DNA from: Oscillospiraceae bacterium
GTDB taxonomy: Bacteria > Bacillota > Clostridia > UMGS1810
Assembly: GCA_015068975.1 (NCBI GenBank)
Contig: SVJM01000020.1
Span: 1 to 38,707, forward strand
Direction: 5' to 3'
Length of the DNA stretch: 38,707 bases
How positions within the stretch are numbered: the stretch's first letter is position 1; the number at the start of each line of letters is the position of its first letter. The translations under genes and the position numbers were made by a program. Positions 5,715-15,757 of this stretch are shown one piece after another. The notes beneath the pieces are model-generated. The model had not been told where the DNA came from. It saw only the letters and a program-made list of their open reading frames with translations, and ran no database searches.

Positions 5715-8645
5715 TTATTTAAACACAAAGAGTATCTGGATATTGTTAATGTTTGCCAGAGTAAACATAACTGTTGCATCATCATGTGCATGTGCTGCGT
5801 ATCTGTCAACAGGGAATTTCTTATCTACTGTAATAATTTCGTCGATTGTTCCCTTTCTGATTTCTTTCTTTCTGGAATCAAGGATAAATACCTTTTCTGA
5901 TCCTATGCCATAGCTCTTGGTAGCATCAAATTTTGTAGATGTACCATCGATTGAAGCATCTGTATAATGTCCAAGATAAAGCTGTCCGTCAGAAATTTCA
6001 ACAGGATATGCAAGATATGCTACTGCACCACTGTTGATCTGCATATCAGAAGAACTAAGTCTTGTAAATGTAAATCTTGAAGACATATTGCCCTGTGCAG
6101 TTGCCTTAACAATTCTTAAGATCGGAATACCATTATCTCTGAAGTTAGTTGAATTATAGTTAGCATCCATTGCAGTAACACCTGCATTTGTACGGAATGT
6201 ACAGAATCCGTCACTACCCTTTCTTACCATAAGGATATCGCCGAAACTAAATGTAAGAGGCTTTGATGCAATATCTGAAGAAGATCTCATATCTCTTATA
6301 AGAACTGTATCCTCCTTACCAGATCCATTGATACCGGTAAGCTTTGTAAGAACTTCTCTTTCACCGTTAATATCCTGTTCTACAGTTGATACCTTTGATA
6401 CTACAAAGGCATTTGAAGGTGTAGTATAGTGAAGTATCTGTTCACCTGCATCCTGATATGTAACAGCAACAATTTCTCTTTCCATTTCACCATATGTATA
6501 GAGCTGACCGTTGAGGAATTTATATGTTACATATCCGCTGGAATCTGTATCATACTGTTTCATCCACGGCTGAAGGTTGTCATTTACAGTATAAAGGCTG
6601 TCATCTTCAATTCCTGTAAGAGGTGTTGAAAATACCTTAGCACCATCTGCAAGTCTGTAAAGTTTACCTGTTGTCATTCTGGATGAATTTTCGAAGAATG
6701 CGTTCTGATAAACTCTGTACTGAGCTGTGCCTGTATTCTTAACAAGTGCAAGTCTGTTCTTTTCAAGAAGTGACTTATTTGTAGTTGCATCTGTTGCAAG
6801 CTCAATTTCAGAAATCTTACCCTCTGCATCAAGAATGTATCTGAATACAGGTCTGTTTGCATCGAAGCATGTATTAAGTGCCTCCTTAAACTGCTGGAAT
6901 TCTGTTGTGTCATTTAATTCAATCTTATCATCGATTACTACAGAAGAATCAGCATACTTGAAGCTAAACTTAGGAGCAAGATATGTAAATACCTTTGTAG
7001 CTGTATCATCAATAAATTCTACATAGAATTCTTTTTCTGATATTGTAAGATATCCGAAATCCTTAAGAATACCAAGCTTGCCGCTGAACTTAGAATCCTT
7101 CTTAACAGTAACAGCACTTCCCAATGCATTCAAAACAAGTGAAATTTCTTCACCAAGTTTAAAATCAGGTATATCGCCATCAACAATGAGAGCATTCATA
7201 GTATTTGATACTTTATACTGAGTATCGTTGATTGTCACATAATCATAGTCGCCATACTCACCGGAAAGTGTTGTAAGCTTACCGGATACCATATTTGAAG
7301 CAACTTTGATTTTTATAACCTTATCTGTTCCGATTGCAGCTGATGTAACAGATAGCACATCCCACTCTTTAATCTTAGAGATATCATAAGGTGCGCCATT
7401 TGCATCGGTAATTGTATACTTAACTTCAAAGCTATCTTCTTCAAGCTTGATAATATCGTCACCTGAAGTCAATGAATACTTGCCGTAAAGAACACCATTG
7501 ATCTTATCTACGTTCTTTACAACAAAGTAGCGGATTTCTTCCACGAAGAGTACATCATATCTGCCGTCTCCGTCATTATCTACAAACTTAACGAAGCCTT
7601 CCTGCATATTGTTGATCTTTTCTCTGTCAAATGCCGCAGCAACACCATTATATACAGTTACAGTGCCGATCTGAATCTTAGCTTTGTACAATTTGTTGCT
7701 TCCTTCAACTGAGTAAGTGAGCTCACTTCCTTCAAAGTCACCCTTGTCAGCTACATCGATAACAAGCTCTTCATTCTTATCAGATGGATAAATACCAACG
7801 AGTTTTGAAATACCACTCTTATTAAGTTCGTAATAATATTCCACATCATATCCGAAGTATGCTTTGGCATTTGTTCCGTTTACATAAAGGATACTTTCCC
7901 CTATCTGAACCTTGTCTTCTGTCAAAGCGCTGGACATATCAAGCATTGATTCGTTTGTTCCGTTAACAATGCCATCGCCCTTGTATACATTGAAATGCTT
8001 TGCAAGAATAGTTTCATTTTCTACAGCCTGGAACTTGGACTCGCTACCAAATGAAACCTGTTCAAGCACTTCAATACCAATGAAGTTTGAAAGAAGTGTA
8101 AGGATATCTCCATGTGTAATTGCCTTACCGCTTACAGGAGTAACACCTTCAAGAAGTCCTTCCTGAGCAGCAACAGCAAGATAACCCATTGGATATCCGC
8201 CCTTGCTTTCTGCAGGGAGTTTATAACCAAGCATATTTACCATTACGGTAATTGCATCTTCATATGCTACTTCTTCATCAGGTCTGAATGTATTGTCATC
8301 AAATCCGTACATGAAGCCAAGCTCTGTCATTGTTCTTAATACACCGATATCAGGATCGTAATCCATAACATCGTCAAATGGAATCAGGTTTGTAGTAGCA
8401 CCAAAGGATTTGCCGAGGAAATCCTTCATCATTATACAAAACTGTCTTCTTGTCATTGTTGCACTTTCGTTATATGTTGCCAGGAAAGTGTTTGCAACTC
8501 CAAGAGTTTTCAGAATTTCAACTGTCTGTTGATTCTTCAGGCTCATAGTATTTCCTTCGCCTTCTGCATTTACAGATAAAATATTGAAAGAAAATACTGA
8601 TACTAACATAGCAAGCACAAGAATCAACGATGTAATTTTTTTCAT
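5715..8645 (-). CDS. Secreted SLH-domain protein, 976 residues
   Basis: A signal peptide of about 27 residues ends at VNA. Degenerate SLH repeats follow at about 35-82, 88-141 (GFDDNTFRPDEEVAYEDA is the clearest) and 150-195. SLH domains bind pyruvylated wall polysaccharide, so the protein should sit on the cell surface. The remaining 780 residues are beta-rich, with no catalytic motif that I recognise. A D-x-D-G-D-G-x-x-D loop at 356-364 could bind calcium. The segment around 330-385 matches the 990-residue neighbour in pattern (YNG, then G-VK-VDN, then VE, then YFV), so the two are paralogues. ATG 8645 follows AAAGGATG. The gene is 77 bp after the 1209-residue SLH gene, with a hairpin between them. 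Confidence 0.85.
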   Translation of the reverse strand: MKKITSLILVLAMLVSVFSFNILSVNAEGEGNTMSLKNQQTVEILKTLGVANTFLATYNESATMTRRQFCIMMKDFLGKSFGATTNLIPFDDVMDYDPDIGVLRTMTELGFMYGFDDNTFRPDEEVAYEDAITVMVNMLGYKLPAESKGGYPMGYLAVAAQEGLLEGVTPVSGKAITHGDILTLLSNFIGIEVLEQVSFGSESKFQAVENETILAKHFNVYKGDGIVNGTNESMLDMSSALTEDKVQIGESILYVNGTNAKAYFGYDVEYYYELNKSGISKLVGIYPSDKNEELVIDVADKGDFEGSELTYSVEGSNKLYKAKIQIGTVTVYNGVAAAFDREKINNMQEGFVKFVDNDGDGRYDVLFVEEIRYFVVKNVDKINGVLYGKYSLTSGDDIIKLEEDSFEVKYTITDANGAPYDISKIKEWDVLSVTSAAIGTDKVIKIKVASNMVSGKLTTLSGEYGDYDYVTINDTQYKVSNTMNALIVDGDIPDFKLGEEISLVLNALGSAVTVKKDSKFSGKLGILKDFGYLTISEKEFYVEFIDDTATKVFTYLAPKFSFKYADSSVVIDDKIELNDTTEFQQFKEALNTCFDANRPVFRYILDAEGKISEIELATDATTNKSLLEKNRLALVKNTGTAQYRVYQNAFFENSSRMTTGKLYRLADGAKVFSTPLTGIEDDSLYTVNDNLQPWMKQYDTDSSGYVTYKFLNGQLYTYGEMEREIVAVTYQDAGEQILHYTTPSNAFVVSKVSTVEQDINGEREVLTKLTGINGSGKEDTVLIRDMRSSSDIASKPLTFSFGDILMVRKGSDGFCTFRTNAGVTAMDANYNSTNFRDNGIPILRIVKATAQGNMSSRFTFTRLSSSDMQINSGAVAYLAYPVEISDGQLYLGHYTDASIDGTSTKFDATKSYGIGSEKVFILDSRKKEIRKGTIDEIITVDKKFPVDRYAAHAHDDATVMFTLANINNIQILFVFK

Positions 8646-8680
8646 ATATTATTCATCCTTTCTGAAGCTATACTTACTCC

Positions 8681-8701
8681 GGAGGCTTGTATCAAGCCTC
8701 C
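8681..8701 (-). other. Intercistronic hairpin between two SLH genes
   Basis: GGAGGCTTG (8681-8689) pairs perfectly with CAAGCCTCC (8693-8701) around a 3-nt loop. It begins 21 bp after the stop of the 1209-residue gene. There is no U-tract in the direction of transcription, so read-through into the next SLH gene with processing here is possible. No separate promoter is obvious for the downstream gene. Confidence 0.6.
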
Positions 8702-8722
8702 AAAGTGTTAAATTCATTATGC

Positions 8723-11700
8723 CTACTTAACGAAAAATGCTATGATTTTCGCTGCTTGTGCACGATTTGCATATCCCATAGGATCAAATCTGTAATCACC
8801 AACACCGCTGATTACACCTGCCTGATAAAGAGCATTTACAGCTTCTTTAGCATAGTCACTGATCTGAGCATCATCAGCAAACGGAACTGGTCTGTTTACT
8901 ACAGGAAGCTTGATACCAAGTTCGTTTACAAGTCTGTAAACAAGTACTGCCACATCCTGTCTGGTAATGTGATCATTTGCACCAAATGATCCGTCGGGTT
9001 TACCTTTGATAACATCAAGCTTTGCAAGTGAACCGATATATGATACACCCCAGTTATCTGAAGGAATATCTGTGTAATCACATGTTGCATCTTCATCATA
9101 TACGTCAAGAGCAACAGAAAGAATTTTTGCAAATTCTGTTCTTGTAATATTGTTTGCAGGTCTGAATGTACCATCTTCATATCCTGCAACAGCACCTGTA
9201 GAAATCAATGTATCTATGTAATCCTTAGCCCAGTCAAAGCCTGAAAGGTCATTGAATTCTACCTTTGGCTGAGGAACAAATTTATCGTTTTCTGTAGAAA
9301 CATTAATCTCTGTGCTTACAATTGGTGGGAGTGTAATCGTTGATGAAGAACCTCCACCGCCACCACCTGATGGGCCGTTATTATTTCTGTTATCTACAAT
9401 TCTCTTTGCATTTGCCACAAGAGTTGCAATGTTGTCATCAATTGTATGGATATCTCTTGCCTTCTTAGCAAATGTAGCAATCTGTGTCTGAGCTTCTGTA
9501 TAATATTTTGTGTTTACAAGCTCATCGAATGGTTCCCATTCAGCATCATCTATACCCAGGAATGTCTTGTAATTGGATATATATGTCATAACATCTGAAT
9601 ATGTAATACTGTCATTGAGTCTGTGTTTAAATATAGAGTTGATGAAGATTTCTTTGTATTCTGCTTCGCTGAAGCATTTATCTTCATATGCGTAATCCTT
9701 CACAATTGTCATCACATCTTCTTTGCCATCTGCAGTTAGTGTGAGATAAAGATTTACGTATACAGCTTCTTCTTCAACCTGGATTCTCTCTTTGATTCTA
9801 TCTGTAAAATCTACAAGATTACCGTTAGAAAGCTTTTTGCTGTTTGCTCCAGCCAATGTTGCAGCAAAGAGATATTCATTATGAAGCAACTCAACATCTG
9901 CATTGTTGTCAGGATTCAAAACAGCATCCTTATATTCGTACAAAACTAACGCTACATCATCTATTATACTCTTTGTTGCTATGTAGTAATCCAATTCATC
10001 AAGTTTGAGTATTACATCATTATTTATCTGGTCTGTACCGGATTTAGCACGGATAACTGACGCAATAGCGTTATAATCAGCTGCACCGGCAATAGCTCTG
10101 ATAAGATCAGCTCTTATCTTAGCACTCTCGTAATACACACTCTTTGAAACATATGGAATTCCCTCAATACCTACAAGTACAACATTGATATTATTGTAGT
10201 ATGCTTCATCAAATATGTCTCCTGTATTATCAAACAATACTTCGTATGTTCTGTCAGGATTCAAAACCACATCAGCTTCAGCTTTTACTGCTGATGAATC
10301 TGTATAATCATAGGAATCCAGGATTAAGTAAGCTTTAGGAGCATTGACTGTATAATCTCTAAGATCACCTGTTACAAGGATAGAGTTTTCTTCACTTGTA
10401 TCAAGCTCAATAACATCATTAATAAGGCTGAATTTCAAATCTGAAACTGTAAGGGCCTTATTTGTAGTGGTGATTTTGACAATTACCGGATAAAGTACAT
10501 TTTCAGAATAGTCACCCTCTATTTTGAATGTATCACAGTATTCTTTTTCTGTACCTGTGAGAACATTTGAAATCTCATGGATAAGCTCCTTTGTAGCACC
10601 ATCAAGGATCTGGAGCTTAAATGTTTCCCCGTCTGTAGACATAGCTTTGTAATTTATCTGATATTCAGCGCCCTTAACAAGCGGAACATAAGATGAAATG
10701 CTCTGATGCAAATCATTCAAAACAGCATTTACATTAAGCTTTCCTTCATTATATACAAAGTTAGGAGCTGCCACACGTGTATGTGAACCTCCCCAGTTAT
10801 CAAATTCTGCATTCAATGGTGAAAGTGGAGAGAACTTATTTACTTTAGATACAGTAATATCATAAATATATGCATCCTGATCAGCTGACATATTTTCAAA
10901 GTTTATAGCTCTGAAAAGGTCTGCCTTCTTTCCACCGAAATCAACTGCTGTTTTGCAGCCGGGATCAGCATACAGATATATGCTTTCAGCATAGAAATCA
11001 GCTGTTGACAAATTCTTTTCTGTATGGAAATCATTTACAATAGTTGTCTTATAATCGGTTCCGTCAAGCTTGCTTCTGTCTATATATGTATTTGTAACAG
11101 TAACCTTGATATTGGCTGCATTTTTTGTTTTGAAGTTAATTCTGTATATTCCACCCTCTTCTGCAATAAATCTGTTTGCATATGCAGTAGGAGAATACTT
11201 CAAAGAACCACCTGGTGCAACTTTGAGCACCTGCTGACCTTCGTCAGTTTCAGCAGTAACATCTGTCTTTACGTAGTATTGTGACTCAAGTGGCTGCATA
11301 TCCGAAGAATCAACAGTATATGAAGAAACCTTTTCCGTTCTTACAACTGTAAGATCATCAATATACATAGTGGTAAATGCCATTCTTGATGAAATACCCA
11401 ACTGGTTTACGATAAGCTGTCCTGGAACAAGACCTGATCCGTTGTTGTCCCAGAATACATCCACCCATTCACCTGTAGGAACAATAAATGTATTTTCCTG
11501 CTTAGCAGTTGTTGTATAAGCTGTCGGTGTTTCAGATGGATATGTACCGTTTTCGTTATAAAGCATTGATGAATAAGTACCAAGCTTAATCTGTAATTTG
11601 TCACGGGTAAGCCCGTCAACACGTGGAATGAAAAGCTTGAATCTCAATGCATATTTGTCATTCTTATCAGCGTGTGTCAGACCATCTCTGTTGAATACAT

Positions 11701-12352
11701 CAAAGAACTTGAATACACAATCAGCATCAGTCTGACGATTTGTCCACATAAGGAATGAACCCTCATCGGTACCTGTAGTCACATCAGTGATACCTACTTC
11801 GCCCTCTTCATCGCCGTACTTAGCATCACTGCCTTTGATTACAGATATATCGTTGCTGTAGTTAATCTGTCCCGATACATCAATATCAACACCAAGTGTG
11901 CTTACATTGAAATCTCCTTCGAAATCCTGAGTAAACACCTTTGGGTTTGCTTCGAATGCTTCAGAATCATAGTATTCACTACCTAAAGCAAGAAGGTCAA
12001 TTACATCATCACTGAAATCCCAACCTTCGCCAAGCAAATCAGCATCTGTTTCAGCGTCAGGTGTTTCAGCAGTTTCTCCCGAATCATTTTCGTCAGAATC
12101 TGTGTCTGCTTCGGCATCTGTGTTTACATCAGCCTCCGCATCGTAATCGCCCAGATCGTCTCCAAGCTGGATTTCCGGATTTTCATCGGAAATATCGCTG
12201 TCGGTTTCTTCAACCACCTCTGTCTGAGCATCGTCGCTCACATCAACAGTAGTGTCGATATCTACTATTATTGATTCATCTGCAAAAGCAGGAACCCACA
12301 TAGAAGAAATCATGAAGATAACAGCTAAGAATACAGTCAATACTCTTTTCAC
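8723..12352 (-). CDS. Secreted surface protein with C-terminal SLH triplet, 1209 residues
   Basis: Start is GTG 12352, preceded by GGGAGG at seven bases; an in-frame extension to 12466 crosses the promoter and is rejected. The signal peptide ends at AFA (24). Residues 25-107 are a low-complexity Asp/Glu/Thr/Ala segment. About 140-700 holds several beta-sandwich-like segments that resemble carbohydrate-binding modules (for example GEWVDVFWDN and FTTMYIDDLTVV). A helical region follows, then a Gly/Ser linker (993-1004), then three SLH domains at about 1034-1085, 1093-1143 and 1157-1209 (GYEDGTFRPANNITRTEFAK is classic). I see no catalytic site. A wall-anchored glycan-binding or structural S-layer role is the best guess. 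Confidence 0.85.
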   Translation of the reverse strand: MKRVLTVFLAVIFMISSMWVPAFADESIIVDIDTTVDVSDDAQTEVVEETDSDISDENPEIQLGDDLGDYDAEADVNTDAEADTDSDENDSGETAETPDAETDADLLGEGWDFSDDVIDLLALGSEYYDSEAFEANPKVFTQDFEGDFNVSTLGVDIDVSGQINYSNDISVIKGSDAKYGDEEGEVGITDVTTGTDEGSFLMWTNRQTDADCVFKFFDVFNRDGLTHADKNDKYALRFKLFIPRVDGLTRDKLQIKLGTYSSMLYNENGTYPSETPTAYTTTAKQENTFIVPTGEWVDVFWDNNGSGLVPGQLIVNQLGISSRMAFTTMYIDDLTVVRTEKVSSYTVDSSDMQPLESQYYVKTDVTAETDEGQQVLKVAPGGSLKYSPTAYANRFIAEEGGIYRINFKTKNAANIKVTVTNTYIDRSKLDGTDYKTTIVNDFHTEKNLSTADFYAESIYLYADPGCKTAVDFGGKKADLFRAINFENMSADQDAYIYDITVSKVNKFSPLSPLNAEFDNWGGSHTRVAAPNFVYNEGKLNVNAVLNDLHQSISSYVPLVKGAEYQINYKAMSTDGETFKLQILDGATKELIHEISNVLTGTEKEYCDTFKIEGDYSENVLYPVIVKITTTNKALTVSDLKFSLINDVIELDTSEENSILVTGDLRDYTVNAPKAYLILDSYDYTDSSAVKAEADVVLNPDRTYEVLFDNTGDIFDEAYYNNINVVLVGIEGIPYVSKSVYYESAKIRADLIRAIAGAADYNAIASVIRAKSGTDQINNDVILKLDELDYYIATKSIIDDVALVLYEYKDAVLNPDNNADVELLHNEYLFAATLAGANSKKLSNGNLVDFTDRIKERIQVEEEAVYVNLYLTLTADGKEDVMTIVKDYAYEDKCFSEAEYKEIFINSIFKHRLNDSITYSDVMTYISNYKTFLGIDDAEWEPFDELVNTKYYTEAQTQIATFAKKARDIHTIDDNIATLVANAKRIVDNRNNNGPSGGGGGGSSSTITLPPIVSTEINVSTENDKFVPQPKVEFNDLSGFDWAKDYIDTLISTGAVAGYEDGTFRPANNITRTEFAKILSVALDVYDEDATCDYTDIPSDNWGVSYIGSLAKLDVIKGKPDGSFGANDHITRQDVAVLVYRLVNELGIKLPVVNRPVPFADDAQISDYAKEAVNALYQAGVISGVGDYRFDPMGYANRAQAAKIIAFFVK

Positions 12353-12445
12353 AATTAATCCTCCCTTTGTAAGTAAAAATAAAATGCCAGTGTGAAATAT
12401 CAAAAAATGATATATTTTGACAAATACACACAATATCCTTTCATA

Positions 12446-12474
12446 ATTATAATGCATATTTAACAAAATTTCAC
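12446..12474 (-). promoter_or_regulatory. Possible promoter of the 1209-residue SLH gene
   Basis: Read leftwards, TATAAT (12446-12451) is consensus and GTGAAA (12469-12474) is a 4/6 match to -35, with a 17-bp spacer. A leader of about 85 nt would result. Confidence 0.55.
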
Positions 12475-12511
12475 TATATTTTTTCTATATTAAACTATAT
12501 TTTTTCTATAT
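12473..12511. repeat. 18-bp tandem direct repeat upstream of the SLH promoter
   Basis: ACTATATTTTTTCTATAT occurs at 12473-12490 and again at 12494-12511. The start-to-start distance is 21 bp, two helical turns, and the repeats begin at the presumed -35. They may be UP-element-like or paired regulator sites. Confidence 0.6.
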
Positions 12512-12610
12512 GTTTGCTTTTTTTCACATAATTATCTTTTTTTATTCAGGATATATTGGTAATAAGTAATAAATTAACTTATATTTATGTTTTATTCTCC
12601 CCTTTTGCAC
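12512..12610. other. AT-rich intergenic stretch
   Basis: Very AT-rich sequence between the SLH promoter region and the terminator of the 990-residue gene. I see no gene, tRNA or further clear signal in it. Confidence 0.5.
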
Positions 12611-12650
12611 AAAAAAACACGGTGCAAAAAATGTTTCTGCACCGTGTTTT
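12611..12650 (-). terminator. Terminator of the 990-residue SLH gene
   Basis: AAAACACGGTGCA (12614-12626) pairs perfectly with 12638-12650 around an 11-nt loop and ends in a U-tract for leftward transcription. It starts 10 bp past the stop codon. Confidence 0.9.
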
Positions 12651-12659
12651 AATTATCAA

Positions 12660-15632
12660 TTATTCAATAAAATTAACGTTTTTGTAAATGATAATACATT
12701 TTACTGAAGAATTAGAAAGTCTGTACATAAATATTCTGGATGACTGTTCATATCCATGCTCTAATATTGATCTTAAGGACTGAGTATTTACATACTTAAC
12801 CCTCTTAGCAGTATCCTCTTTTCCGTCATAAATCAGAACATGAGTACCTGTGCTTGTGGAGAAGTCCTTAAGTGAAGGATCAAGAGCTTCCACATCCTCC
12901 TGATATGTATCACTTTCTTCATCAAGATCCTGTACAAATCCAGGAGCTATACGGAGAACTGTTTCATCATTGAGATATACAGTACCTACATATACATTGT
13001 AGTAATTCTGTGTTGTGGAATACTTGGAGTGAACATCAAATACACCTTCGGCAACTGGCTCCTGTTCGAAATCTACTTCGCCGTTTGACTGTGTATAGAG
13101 CTTACCGCCGACAAGCACCTTTTCGATCTTATCAATATATTTACCACGAAGTGCATATTTGATAACATCACCTGCGCGAACATCTGATCCAACATCCTGA
13201 CTTGTTGTGATAACATCAAACGGAACAGGATTCTTCACACCAAGTTCACACAATGTGAATTGATATGCTTTTTCACCTTCATCAGTATTATCTGCGCCAA
13301 TCCTGTTTACAACAACATACGAAGGTGTCTTACCGTCAATAACAAGCGGTGTAGCACCATATACTACTACAATCTCAGCAATTTTGTTATTTACATTGAA
13401 TCCTTCTACAAGATATGTATTACCAACTGTAAAGTATTTTGAAACATCAGAAGACTTGGTATAGACTGCATAATCTTCTTCGTCATTTCTGTCGTTAGGA
13501 ACAACAAATACCTTTGTAGATGTAGTTGTAGTTGATGTAGTAAACTTCATCTGGAAACGTGTTGTATTATCCTTTTTGAATATGTTTGTAGAAGGATAAC
13601 TGATTCTTTCGGTATCGTCTTCAAGTACACCTGCTTCATATTCAATACCGCCTTCTTCACCATCTACGCCAAGATTATCAATTGTTGTGATAGACTTGAT
13701 TATTGTACCGCCGTCAAGAGTTGTCTTGAATATAATCGGCTGACAGTAATCTGCATTAGTTGCTGTAACTGTTTTGTTTGCATTGATGTAGTCAGCAGTT
13801 TCCTTAAGTCTTGGAAGAACTTCATCAAAATCATAAGTCTTTCCGTTGATATCAACCTTGTCACGGAGTGTATACTCACTTGGAGCCTGAGCCCCCTGTG
13901 TTCCGTTTGATATCATATAAATAATATACTCATTTTTGTCTTCACGCTGTGGGATTTCCACTTCTGTAATATAACCATAACGTGATGAATCATTGACAGC
14001 TACATATACGATTCTGTCAAGGTGGTCAAGGTAATATGTTCCGGAATCACCGATGGATATTTCCTGATCACTGAATCCACCCTGGCTGATCATTTCTTTG
14101 TAGTAATTGGATGTAGTATATGCCTTTCCGTTGATTATGTACTCCTCTGTAGTTGAATCATAGGACTGTACAGAACCCTTCACGGTCTTCTTAGAAACGA
14201 TAACTTTTGTATTAGTTTCTATATCGTCATATGACTGACCTGAATATGGTCCGAAAACAGAAATAGTAGTTGTGTTTTTAGAAAGTGATGATATTGATGA
14301 ATCTGCGCCCTTATCTGTTTTCCACACAATGTTTTCTGCCTCATCATCGAGAACAATACTCTTAGCAACATTGCCATCTTTAAGATTCTTGTCATAAACA
14401 GTATATGTATCAAGCGCCACACTGCCTACAAAGTATGATTCATATGCTTCTACATAAGCGATATCTGCAGTTTTGTTGTCACCATTATCAACAAGCTTAA
14501 CTGTACCGTTTGTAGGGGTGAGAAGGTCTATCTTCTCTTCGTCTGTAAGACTTTCTATACCATATCCGTTATAAATAACGCTTACATTTGATATATTAAG
14601 CTTGGTTGTTCTGGTTGCTTCATCATCCTTATAAAACTCAAAATATGTGCCTGATATATCTTCGATAAGTGAATCATCTTTGAATTCGTATGTAGTATAG
14701 TCATTTCTCATTGTGATCTTCTGAATAATCTTTTTGTTCTTATCTTCGATATATTCAAAGTCACATTCATAGCCTATGTAAGGAATATATGTTTCGTAAG
14801 AAAGTGAACTGTCAAGAGTATACTTTCTGTCATCAATCATAATTTCCTTCTTTGTAAGATTAAGGGTACGACCTATAAGAGTAGTATCAAACACAGCAGT
14901 GATCTGACCATCATCTTCATAGATTTCTTCTTCATCGTCTGGAAGTACAATTGTAGCATCGCCGCCACCTGTGCTTCCGCCGCCTATATCAGGAAGAACA
15001 ATCGGAATCTTAGAATTTCTTTCCTGAACATTCTTAAGGTTCATTATAAGCTGAGCAACAAGTCCTCTTTTTGATGGAGAATTTGCATCAGAAAGTGCAT
15101 TGTCAAGTGCACCAACATTTCTTCCTATCTTAAGATAGCCTTCGTACCATGGATCGGTAGCTTCTACCTGAGCACCATATCCGAGAGCACATACTACCAT
15201 CTTGACTGCCTCTGCATATGTAACTTCCTTAAATGGCTGGAATGTACCATCAGGATAACCGTTTACAATCTTGGACTGAACAGCATATGAAATATATGGG
15301 ATTGCCCAGCTGATCTTCTCGTCCTTATCTACATCTGCAAATCCGGTAGGTGTTGCAGCAAGTAATCCCTGATCGGGAACAAGGCTCACAGCAAGAAGCT
15401 TTGCAAACTCTGCTCTTGTAATTGTATTCTCCGGCATAAATGTCCTTGTACCATCTTCTGCAAGATATCCGTCTACGATTTTATTGTCATAGAGCTTCTG
15501 AATTGCCTCTGCATACTGATGAGACGGATCAACATCAGAAAATACACCGGCAGCACTTACACTGAATGTATATGTAGTAAACATAAATACAAGAAGTGTA
15601 GCTAAAGCCAGTAATCTTTTTGCTTTGTTCAT
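12660..15632 (-). CDS. Secreted SLH-domain protein, 990 residues
   Basis: ATG 15632 has AGGAGG at eight bases; the longer frame from 15653 would place that ribosome binding site inside the gene. The signal peptide ends near VSA (27). SLH domains lie at about 29-80 (FSDVDPSHQYAEAI) and 98-151 (GYPDGTFQPFKEVTYAEA), with a degenerate third at about 160-205. A Gly/Asp/Glu linker at about 215-240 leads to some 740 beta-rich residues of unknown fold. Pattern similarity at 354-402 (YNG, VKLVDN, YVE, YFVG) shows it is a paralogue of the 976-residue protein. It has its own promoter and terminator. Probable wall-anchored S-layer or matrix protein; no enzyme motif seen. Confidence 0.86.
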   Translation of the reverse strand: MNKAKRLLALATLLVFMFTTYTFSVSAAGVFSDVDPSHQYAEAIQKLYDNKIVDGYLAEDGTRTFMPENTITRAEFAKLLAVSLVPDQGLLAATPTGFADVDKDEKISWAIPYISYAVQSKIVNGYPDGTFQPFKEVTYAEAVKMVVCALGYGAQVEATDPWYEGYLKIGRNVGALDNALSDANSPSKRGLVAQLIMNLKNVQERNSKIPIVLPDIGGGSTGGGDATIVLPDDEEEIYEDDGQITAVFDTTLIGRTLNLTKKEIMIDDRKYTLDSSLSYETYIPYIGYECDFEYIEDKNKKIIQKITMRNDYTTYEFKDDSLIEDISGTYFEFYKDDEATRTTKLNISNVSVIYNGYGIESLTDEEKIDLLTPTNGTVKLVDNGDNKTADIAYVEAYESYFVGSVALDTYTVYDKNLKDGNVAKSIVLDDEAENIVWKTDKGADSSISSLSKNTTTISVFGPYSGQSYDDIETNTKVIVSKKTVKGSVQSYDSTTEEYIINGKAYTTSNYYKEMISQGGFSDQEISIGDSGTYYLDHLDRIVYVAVNDSSRYGYITEVEIPQREDKNEYIIYMISNGTQGAQAPSEYTLRDKVDINGKTYDFDEVLPRLKETADYINANKTVTATNADYCQPIIFKTTLDGGTIIKSITTIDNLGVDGEEGGIEYEAGVLEDDTERISYPSTNIFKKDNTTRFQMKFTTSTTTTSTKVFVVPNDRNDEEDYAVYTKSSDVSKYFTVGNTYLVEGFNVNNKIAEIVVVYGATPLVIDGKTPSYVVVNRIGADNTDEGEKAYQFTLCELGVKNPVPFDVITTSQDVGSDVRAGDVIKYALRGKYIDKIEKVLVGGKLYTQSNGEVDFEQEPVAEGVFDVHSKYSTTQNYYNVYVGTVYLNDETVLRIAPGFVQDLDEESDTYQEDVEALDPSLKDFSTSTGTHVLIYDGKEDTAKRVKYVNTQSLRSILEHGYEQSSRIFMYRLSNSSVKCIIIYKNVNFIE

Positions 15633-15685
15633 TTTATTTTCCTCCTTAATCATTGATGTGTTTTTCTAAAGCTAACCGTATGTTA

Positions 15686-15714
15686 ATGTTAACATCAAAA
15701 ATTTCAATAGTCAA
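15686..15714 (-). promoter_or_regulatory. Promoter of the 990-residue SLH gene
   Basis: Read leftwards, TTGACT (15709-15714) and TAACAT (15686-15691) are spaced by 17 bp. A leader of about 45 nt would follow. A GTTAAC palindrome overlaps the -10. Confidence 0.7.
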
Positions 15715-15757
15715 TTCATTTAATTCATTTGAAATCACAATGTAACAATTCTAAAAT

